Of a stretch of 64,000 nucleotides of DNA, positions 56,401 to 64,000 are shown one piece after another (the first letter of the stretch is position 1; every line of letters begins with the position of its first letter). The stretch is taken from NCBI GenBank assembly GCA_018398815.1, contig CM031607.1:85094042-85158041 (forward strand), given 5' to 3'. The notes beneath the pieces are model-generated. The model was not told the DNA's origin and searched no databases. It worked only from the letters and a program-made list of their open reading frames with translations. This stretch comes from Conus ventricosus. Its lineage: Eukaryota; Mollusca; Gastropoda; Neogastropoda; Conidae. A program made the position numbers and the translations under genes.

Positions 56401-57209
56401 TCCTTGTTCAAGAGTCTAAGGAGAGCGTATGACGTTTCAATTACCAGTTATTATTTTGTTGGAGAATTTTTCGCATCTATTGCAACTCGAAGATTGAAGT
56501 AGGCGGTCACTTCACGGTGAAAGCAATCTGTTGTTCGTCAGTCGAGTCAACGAGGACCACTTAAGCCATCTTGGGAATGAGAGTGTGAAACGATTTGAGG
56601 GTGGATAGGTGGCTGATCAAGCCGATGTGTGCATGGAATATGAGGAGAGAGCCTAGACAGAGAATGTAGCAGACGTCCTCTTGACTGCTGGTGTGGGCTT
56701 TTCCAGCCTGTCTCTTTTGTTGTACTGCTGTCCTCCTTTCTTCACATGAATTGGTGCCTTTGTGGTTAGTGTAGCGTCATTTAGTTCGATCCATAGCACT
56801 TTGTTCCCATGGGTCAGGGTCAATATCAAACACTTTCACGGATGTTTTGAGAGTGTCTTTGAAGCGTTTCTTCTGATCTCCATGAGAACACACGCTTTGT
56901 TGCAGCTCACTTTAGAAGAGTCTCTTGGGTAGCCGGTGGTCAGGTATGCGAGCTACATGTCCATGGAAGCTGAGACAGCATCAGGATGGTTGGATGCTAG
57001 GAAGGCCTGCTTGGTCAAGCACCCTATGGCTGGGATTTGTCCTGCCACTTGATGTTTAGCAATCGTCTGAGGCAGGTTGTGTGGAAGTGATTCAGCTTCT
57101 TGGCATGCCGTTGGTACACTGTCCACGTTTCACATGCATAAAGGAGTGTAGGGAGAACAACTGCTCTGTACACCATCAGGTTAGTCTCTAGGCTGATGCC
57201 TCTTCCATT

Positions 57210-57971
57210 TCAACCATTTATGTGCAGTCTCCCCAAAGTTGCTTTTGCAATTCTGACGCTCACCTCATCATCGATGGTGACTTTCTGGGACAGTGTGCTC
57301 CCAAGGTATCCATCTTCCTGTGTTTGTGGTGAGACCGAACATGGTGCAGCTACAGGAAACTTGTCGATGCTGCACTGCATGTCAGTTTTAGAGCCAGCAT
57401 TGAGGGTGAAGTCTTTAGCAAACTGCAAGTCCCGATGATGTCTGTCAGAACTTTAGTTTTTGCCTCGAGCCTCTTGAGGTTGAACAGATTTCCGTCTGTT
57501 CTGAATCTGATGTGGATGTCTTTCTCTGGAGGCATAAAGGAACATGGTGCTGAACAGAGTGGACGACCAAACACAGTGGAGAACAGGACAGCATTTTGTT
57601 CCTGACATCTTTTGTGGCAAATTCTTTATTAATGGTGCCTGTCTTTCCTACAACCGCGCTGGCTTTCTGGCAAATGCTGTTTTTAAAGGTATGTTGTAAG
57701 GTGGTTAAGCAAAATCCTGGCAAGTGCCTTTTCCTGCTGTGAAAATGAGGGATATGCCTCTGTGGTTGTCACAAGCCTGGATGTTCCCTTTGTGCGTGTA
57801 CAAATGGATAATGGATGCATCTTTGAACTCCTGAGGGATCGTCTCCCCTTGCCACATCAAAAGAAACAAATGATGAAGCTGTTCAGTCAGAGATGTGCCA
57901 CCATCTTTGTAAACCTCAGCTGGTATGGAGTCTGAGCCAGGAGCGTTGCCACTGGACAGCAAACATATCAC
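57210..57971 (-). pseudogene. LINE reverse transcriptase fragments with mutated active site
   Basis: The first part reads LSSGNAPGSDSIPAEVYKDG, IPQEFKDASIIHLY and CDNHRGISLI, the N-terminal RT blocks. About 200 residues that should follow are missing. The next recognisable blocks are FRTDGNLFNLKRLEAKTKVL (57,505-57,450), QFAKDFTLNAG (57,424-57,395) and DGYLGSTLSQKVTIDDEVS (57,318-57,262). The FADD catalytic motif reads FAKD (codon at 57,414-57,416), removing one catalytic aspartate. Confidence 0.8.
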
Positions 57972-58029
57972 TTCTGGGTCTCCAAGAGGGTTGGTGGTTC
58001 ATCCGTTTCTTCGTTGATGGACACTTAAA

Positions 58030-58552
58030 GGAGCCGGTCAGTGGCTTTGTTATTGATGGATAATGGGCGGTTTAGTACGTTGTTGGCTTTGTTATTGATG
58101 GATAATGGGCGGTTTAGTACGTTGTTGGCTTTGTTATTGATGGATAATGGGCGGTTTAGTACGTTGTTGGCTTTGTTATTGATGGATAATGGGCGGTTTA
58201 GTGCGTTGTTGGCTTGTTATTGATGGATAATGGGCGGTTTAGTGCGTTGTTGGCTTTGTTATTGATGGATAATGGGCGGTTTAGTGCGTTGTTGGCTTTG
58301 TTATTGATGGATAATGGGCGGTTTAGTGCGTTGTTGGCTTTGTTATTGATGGATAATGGGCGGTTTAGTACGTTGTTGGCTTTGTTATTGATGGATAAAT
58401 GGGCGGTTTAGTACGTTGTTGGCTTTGTTATTGATGGATAATGGGCGGTTTAGTACGTTGTTGGCTTTGTTATTGATGGATAATGGGCGGTTTAGTACGT
58501 TGTTGGCTTTGTTATTGATGGATAATGGGCGGTTTAGTACGTTGTTGAAGTG
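58030..58552 (-). repeat. 42-bp tandem repeat, 12 copies, inside the LINE ORF2 linker
   Basis: The unit (TTGATGGATAATGGGCGGTT, TAGTACGTTGTTGGCTTTGT...) is 42 bp and nearly identical between copies, differing mainly at TACG/TGCG. On the minus strand it encodes NNVLNRPLSINNKA, 14 residues, repeated in frame. The rightmost copy is preceded by RWSEHF, giving RWSEHFNNVLNRPLSINNKA, the natural EN-RT linker of this LINE type. One copy lacks a T (58,210) and another has an extra A (58,396). Confidence 0.92.
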
Positions 58553-59299
58553 CTCAGACCAGCGTTCGTATCAGCGCTGAGCCGAGGGGATGATCATGAC
58601 GATGTTGGTCTATAAACGTCTTTTAAGGCATCATAGAAATTCTACATGTCATGCCTGTCAGCAAATCATCGGATCTCATCAGCCTGGTTGCTCAGCCATG
58701 TGTCTTGCATCTTTCATAGTTTCTCTTTAACTGTTCTGCGCATGTTGTTCAATGCATCTTTTCTAGAGTAGACTTGGTGTCACTGAGGTAAGCTTCATGC
58801 AGATGTTTCCTGTCTGGTAGCTGCTGCATGTCATTGCAGTCCTCATCAAACCAGTCCTTGTGTTTCTTGGCTGCTGGCCCCAAGATCTCTGTAGCAGTGT
58901 TATAAACCTGTTTTCTGAAGGTCGATCAGTTGGCTTTTACATTCCAGTTGTCTAGAGAGGCAGATTCCAGGCGTTCCTTCAGCTGTCTACAAACGACTGC
59001 TTGGTTCTGGAGCCATCTTTCCTTGCGGGTGTCTCTTGGGTTGGATCCAGTGTTAAGCTTGTTCATCAAAAATGGTATTCAGTCCTGCACCCAGCAACGC
59101 ACATTGATTTTGTGACTCTCGCATCCTGCCTACCCCTCTTCCTGACAATGACATAATCAATGAAATGCCAGTGCTTGGACTGGGGATGCATCCATGATGT
59201 CCTGTTTTGGGTAGGGAGGCAGAAGACTGTTGGTGATCAGCAGTTCATGCTCAGCACAGGTCTGGAGCAGCAGGAGACCGTTGTAGTTGCAGTGGCCAA

Positions 59300-59664
59300 T
59301 TCTATGTTTGCGATGGCACCTTCCCTGGAGTCGCTGTTCAAATCACCAAGGATGGCTAGCCCATCTGCTTTCAGAACAGCAGCAATGACAGAGTGAAGAT
59401 CCTCATAGGATTCTCCTCCACGTCATCTGGGATGGTCACGGTCGGCACATAGGCGCTGATAATTGTCAGGTGCTTCTTTCCAAATGACAAGGGGAGTTTC
59501 TTGGCAATGAGCCTGCTGTTCATTCTCTTTGGAGGTCCTGCTAGCTTACCAACAAGAACTGTCTTCACTGCAATGCCGACACCAGACTCTCGTCGCTGTT
59601 CACTTCCTCTTCCGCTCCGCAGTAAAGCCAGAGACCCTTTCACAAAGTTTGTCATGTCCCACAA
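59300..59664 (-). pseudogene. LINE apurinic-type endonuclease fragment
   Basis: GVGIAVKTVLVGKL, HLTIISAYVPT (the SAYxP block) and, in the next frame, LAILGDLNSDS (59,358-59,329, the GDFN-type catalytic block) are consecutive endonuclease motifs. One frame change separates them near 59,400. Upstream motifs, including the ExR block, are not clear. Confidence 0.75.
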
Positions 59665-60450
59665 GCAGGGTCTCAGTCAAGGTTGCGATCTCGTTGTTTT
59701 CCCGGATGAGTTCTTTTCAGTTGGAGCTGTTCTCTCTGAGGTCTGTTTGCATCGTCTCTATCCAGAATGGTAGGCACGTTCCATTTGCTATGGAAGATAG
59801 GACAATCTTTGTCTTTTTCTTCTTTGAGTTTTGACTGCTGTTATAGAGCTCCAGCTGCAGTAGGCTGGCTAGGCAAAAATGGACCAGGCGATGTTAAGGA
59901 CACCTTTTCTAGCCCCTTCCTCATGCTATGGAGGTGAGCAGTACTATCCTAAAAAGGGCTGCTCAGTCGCTCAGGTGGCTACCCAACTCCACCGCTGCTC
60001 TGGTTCAGTGGAGAACGACCTATAGCCTGAGACACCTCTGTGCAGATTTGCAGTAATGGCTGCCAGTGTGCCCACCCCTGCCGCTTCATTGCTTGCCCAT
60101 CATCACAGAACTTGGGGACGAGATGAAGAGAAAAGGACGATAATGAGAGTCCCTTGCAGAGTGACTTTGTTCAAAGTTAGGAGGAGCTGCACGATGTGTC
60201 GACCTCACTCTCTCGTCCAGAATCATGTGAGCGTAGCAGCAAGACAGGGTTAAGACGGCTGGAGACAGAGTCGGATGCCGTGAGTGACCATTGTGTCTCA
60301 CCATGCTCTATGCACTCCACTATGCATTGCCGGGAGTTGCCTTTTTGTGTGTTGAATCAGTTTGTGATTTCCTCTGCGCTGTCTGTCATGTCCAGTCTCA
60401 CAAACGTAGGAAGACAAGTTCTATCTCACCGTCGGCTACCTTCACCTGGT

Positions 60451-60787
60451 TCTGACAGCATGCCAAAGCAGGTGTGGTATTGCTGTTGCATGCTAACAGC
60501 TTCGGAGAGCCACAGGTGAGAGCTGAGTGCCAAGAAAGAAGGCGAGGACAGGAATAACAATGATAATAAGATGGTGTATATACGTAGATAGAGGAAAGAT
60601 ACACAGATAGACAAATAGATCGCTCAATCAATCGATCGATAGATAGATACATATTCTATAAACTCTACGTTTACAATCATCATTTTTGATTTGTTTGAAA
60701 TGAAATATCAAACAAACCTGTTCATGTCAAATTATTTAATTTATTGTTTATTTCATATCCTTATTTCATTATTGAGTTTACGTTTTT

Positions 60788-60788
<1 letters not shown>
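60451..60788. other. non-coding flank with a GATA-type microsatellite
   Basis: ATAGATAGA/GATCGATC tracts lie at 60,590-60,655. No gene is seen. Confidence 0.5.

Positions 60789-60792
<4 letters not shown>

Positions 60793-60868
<76 letters not shown>
60793..60868. repeat. (TC)n microsatellite
   Basis: About 38 uninterrupted TC units. Confidence 0.95.
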
Positions 60869-60870
<2 letters not shown>

Positions 60871-60872
60871 AC

Positions 60873-60945
60873 TTCAGTCTAAGGAACACGTATATGTCTC
60901 TTATACGTACGTTATAAGAGACGTATACGTGCTCCTTAGACTGAA
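60873..60945. repeat. 73-bp near-perfect hairpin next to (TC)n
   Basis: TTCAGTCTAAGGAACACGTA is inverted at the far end (TACGTGCTCCTTAGACTGAA). The arms extend ~35 bases with two mismatches and a one-base bulge, and the centre TATACGTACGTTATA is itself palindromic. It could be a small inverted repeat or a hairpin RNA source; the sequence alone does not decide. Confidence 0.8.
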
Positions 60946-61177
60946 ATGATCTGAGCCCATGACAAGAGTTGTAGGTTCTGCTGTATTCTCCTTCGCCCAA
61001 AACAGGCAAAAGAATTAAACTTCTTTAAATTGTTAAATGGTTTAAACTGCTGACTGAAGTCAGAGAGAAATACAATAAGGAAGGAAAACGAGGGACAGAC
61101 CCACTTCATTGATACTGCCTTGCTTACACATAAAGTATTCGGTCTTTGTTTCATACCCACATGTGTGTTTGTTCCAG

Positions 61178-61735
61178 ATCAAAGCAGAGAGGAAATTCTT
61201 ATCGACCAGTCCACATTTGTCAAAACGGCCTTCTTTCACCAGTGCCTGGATTTCGTGCAGGAAAACCGCATCGCCATCTTAACGGGTCCTAAAGGCTCTG
61301 GCAAATCTGCAATGGCCAAAGCTTTGCTGCGCCATTTTCAAGAAAATGATCGCTCCCCTCTGGTCGTCAAAAGGCGTGCAGAATGGCGTAATTACGTAGG
61401 AGGACAAAACCAGATGCAAGCGGTCCTTCTGGAAGATATCTTTGGTTCAGACCAGTACGATCCAAAACTGTTCCAAAAGTGGTGTGGTTTAATCCCGCTT
61501 ATGAAAAGATATGCTGAAAGAGGCACATATTTCGTGATCATAACCCTCAGAACTGAAGTAAAGGAGCAGATGGCACAGAAAGCGGAAGGTGACAATTTAC
61601 TTAAAGACTTGCCTTGCACTGACATGGGAAAGAACTCGTTCACTGATCCGGAAAAGGCAGATATATTGAGAAGGCACTGGGGGCAAATGGGAAAACATTT
61701 TGCATGTATGGCCCTTGGAAAATACTGGGCTTGAC
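61178..61735 (+). CDS. nSTAND-type P-loop NTPase exon (start of a nSTAND-ankyrin gene)
   Basis: The acceptor GTTTGTTCCAG ends at 61,177 and the frame enters in phase 1. About 15 residues in, IDQSTFVKTAFFHQCLDFVQ leads to IAILTGPKGSGKSAMAK (Walker A GPKGSGKS). This is followed by a VVKRRAEW strand and the Walker B region AVLLEDIFGSDQY, then YFVIITLRTEV, a sensor-like strand. This order matches STAND-class NTPases of the nSTAND type, which act as signalling switches, often in innate immunity, and are greatly expanded in molluscs. The frame stays open to 61,735; similarity then decays into homopolymer-rich sequence. Ankyrin repeats follow at 63.1 kb on the same strand, as in nSTAND-ankyrin receptors. 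Confidence 0.8.
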
Positions 61736-63080
61736 AAAAAGGGCCCTTTTTTCCACCCCGGGTTTTTTTCAGTTTTGCTCGGATGCAGTGCAGCCCAAGT
61801 ATCTCCTCGCAGTGAAAAGAACAACAGCACAGATCCGTTTTTTAAACCTGCTGTCAGTGGGGAAACCGAAACCCGTTTGTGAGGGGGGGGGAAGGGCGAA
61901 GAAAAAAAACAAATCGTTTTGCAAACGAGGGTGGAAAAAAACCGGAATTTGCAAGCAAAGAAGGAACGGTTTTAGCAACCTTTTTTGAATGGGGTGGGCC
62001 TTGGGGTAAATGACGGAGGCCGCCTCCCCACGTTTGCTTTGTACAAGGTCAGTGGGTTCTGTCCGGGCTCCCAAAAAAGGCGCTGGGGAAAAAGGGCGGA
62101 GTAAAAAGGGTGGACGCGTTTACAAGATGTCCCATGGGCTGTTGCCATTGTGCTGCTTTGTTTGATGAAATGTCGCATGAAGCCACAGACTTGTTTGGTA
62201 CACTCCCTGCATGTTGCCTGTCGCTTTAGGGGGGCTGACTCGGGTTTAAAACGCTTTAAGCCCGGAGCAAGGTTTTAGCAGATGTAAAAAAAGGCAAATT
62301 TATTGCAATTTTTTTGTGCGTGTGTTTATGCAAAAAAAACTCAGCATTCTATTGAACATGGGGCGCGTTCATGCTAATGATCACCAAAAAAAAATCAACG
62401 CCTCGCTGTTTGAGCCAACTGGGGGACCAGTGTGTTTTTGTACTTCTTTTTTTGGTGCCAGAAAAATGGGAAAAATGGGGGGGCCACCCTGCGCGGCGGG
62501 GCGGCAAAAAGCATGTTAATAGCCCCCAAAAACCCGGCGCCCCCGGGAATTTAGGCTCCCCTTTCCCACGGAGCAAAAGGCCTCTGCAAGTTGGCCAATC
62601 TGAAAAAACAAAGTAACATCGTGCCACAAACATTGCAAGAGGAACCCTGGCCCCCCGATCCCCAAAAGGGACCCGGACTGAGAGCCCCCAACAATGGACC
62701 TGGTTAGATTTTTATGCCCCAGCCCGACTACACACCCCCGGCAGTAAACAAGGTCTTGGGCAGTTTTGGAAAGGTTTTGCTCGGTTTAAAGCCCAAAGTC
62801 AGTCCACTGATAATGATGGCTTACATCTCCCCAGAGCTACCCAAAGGGAAAACAGTCGAATCATGAAGCTGGGATTAAATAAGCAGTGCGTCAATGCCGC
62901 AAGAAAGACCAAACACACCACTTTTTTGGCCCGGCTGAGGTGACAAGGAGTCTTTGTTTCGCTTGATAACGGGCAGTATCAACCTGAGGCACAAGGATGT
63001 TACACCCCTGCATACCGCTTCAAGAAGGTCACAAGACATCGTGCAGCTCCTGCTTCAAAAAAAACAAAGACAGACATAAA
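61736..63080 (+). other. probable continuation of the nSTAND gene in frameshifted, homopolymer-inflated sequence
   Basis: Protein-like pieces alternate between frames (for example CCHCAALFDEMSHEATDLFG near 62,140-62,200 and DEDNDGLHLPRA-like sequence near 62,810), while runs such as AAAAAA, GGGGGGGG and TTTTTTT are unusually dense. This looks like helical linker sequence damaged by consensus errors, but I cannot exclude a true pseudogene. Confidence 0.45.
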
Positions 63081-64000
63081 GAACAGTAAATATGGCACAG
63101 CACTGCATGCAGCATCAAGAAAGGTGACACTGAAATCGTCAGCATTTCTTCTGGAGCATGGCCTGGACATCACAGCAAGGGACAACAGAGATGCAACACC
63201 GCTGCATGATGCGTCATTCTATGGCTACACTGATGTTGTTGTGATGCTTCTGAATCACGGTGCTGATATTAATGCCAAAACTGCTGATGGAGATACACCC
63301 TTCATTTGGCTTGTGAAAAGGAAACATCCTCACGACAAAAGCTCTCGTTAATCACGGTTCATCTGGAATGTGTGCAAATAATACAGCTACACACATTCTT
63401 AAACTTGTCAGATGGATGAAGCACTCATCGGTGAGCCTCTTTCAAGATCAGGTTGCAGACAGGCTAGATTCAACATCAAAGCAGCGAGAAAGCATAACAG
63501 TCGTGTGCAAAGGGAAGAAGTATTTGTTGAAAACAAAGTCAACATCAACGCTGCAATAACAGGAAAGAGACACCACTGCATGTTGTATCTAGACAGGGAG
63601 ACACAGAACTGATGGATATCTGCTCAGTAATGGGGCAACTGCTGACGTGTTAAATGAGTGCCAGGAGACTCCCTTCCACCTCGCTTGCAAGCAAGGTCAC
63701 GTTGACGCCATGAAGGTCTTACTACATTTTGGAGGAAAAAAATGTGTGAGAGCTAAAGATGAATTTGCTCATACGCTTCTGCAATTTAACTTTGAAAACT
63801 GACGATGTTTCACTTCTTTCCAAACTTTTAGAAAGTGGAATCACTGTCGATGATATTGACAACAAGGACAAACTGTTCTGCATCACGCTTGCCACAAAAA
63901 ACCAGCCTAAATTACTGAATTTTTTTTTGGAGGCAGGTGCACAACCTCTTCACAGGATTATGAAGGAAACACACCCCTGCATGAAGCCTGCAGAAAAGAT
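63081..64000 (+). CDS. ankyrin-repeat region, partial, runs off the window, frameshifted
   Basis: Repeat 1 begins KYGTALHAASRK near 63,088. Repeat 2 is LLEHGLDITARDNRDATPLH followed by DASFYGYTDVVVMLLNHGAD, with an intact frame from 63,124 to 63,351. Repeat 3 begins INAKTADGDTPF. After frame changes, NECQETPFHLACKQGHVDAM and KVLLHFGG (63,655-63,735) give another repeat, and further G-A and PLHEAC-like pieces reach the window end. TPLHxA and VVxxLLxxGAD are the ankyrin signature. The array probably forms the sensor arm of the NTPase gene upstream; at least four frame breaks occur. Confidence 0.75.

Larger units (their letters stand above)
56400..60450 (-). mobile_element. decayed antisense LINE (APE endonuclease + reverse transcriptase)
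   Basis: From right to left on the minus strand: endonuclease pieces (59,700-59,300), EN-RT linker with a 42-bp repeat expansion (58,560-58,030), N-terminal RT (57,971-57,705), later RT blocks (57,600-57,210), thumb/C-terminal pieces such as QKKRFKDTLKTS (56,885-56,850), and a final zinc-finger-like HIGLISHLS (56,630-56,600). The order is that of an EN-bearing LINE ORF2. There are many stops, a deletion of the central RT palm and a mutated active site. No poly(A) tail or target duplication can be placed with confidence. Confidence 0.8.

Overview
This window is eukaryotic and almost entirely transposon and repeat DNA. It fits a marine invertebrate, most plausibly a mollusc. The support is an nSTAND-type P-loop NTPase gene with downstream ankyrin repeats, a Polinton/Maverick, Ty3/Gypsy LTR elements primed by tRNA-Pro, an EN/RT LINE, and kilobases of CA/TG microsatellite. 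The species cannot be fixed from the sequence.

Layout. 1-12,210 is non-coding flank with a decayed antisense Ty3/Gypsy gag-PR-RT fragment (2.5-4.6 kb), a 78-bp tandem satellite (5.1-6.35 kb), trinucleotide microsatellites and a homopolymer-rich, poor-looking stretch (7.6-10.9 kb). 12,216-49,238 is one nested insertion complex, framed by the 5-bp target duplication ATAGG. The outer element is an antisense Ty3/Gypsy retrotransposon (Gypsy-1) with ~2.09-kb LTRs. Its right LTR was hit twice: by a related element (Gypsy-2, 18,039-26,424, duplication CAATA) and by a 20.8-kb Polinton (28,320-49,149, duplication GATACA). The Polinton polymerase gene in turn carries a ~2.45-kb solo-LTR-like insertion (duplication CCCGC), and about 3.1 kb around it is present twice in tandem. 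49,244-55,050 is dominated by CA/TG and CT/GA microsatellites plus a 492-bp fold-back repeat. 55,209-64,000 holds two phase-compatible host exons (55,209-55,346 and from 61,178) that may belong to one nSTAND-ankyrin gene, with a dead antisense LINE between them carrying an in-frame 14-residue repeat expansion.

How the genes work together. The Polinton encodes recognisable virion and replication functions: packaging ATPase, penton-like and major capsid proteins, protein-primed DNA polymerase B, retroviral-type integrase, and several conserved small or membrane proteins. I could not find the adenovirus-like protease. Both Gypsy copies retain gag, protease, PBS and PPT but lack RT and share the same scrambled integrase/RNase H junction, so they look like a non-autonomous family.

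Caveat. Duplicated segments differ mainly by single-base indels, and an internal control (right LTR of Gypsy-1 against its partner) shows that some parts of this assembly carry consensus indel errors. Many frameshifts here should not be read as biological decay.
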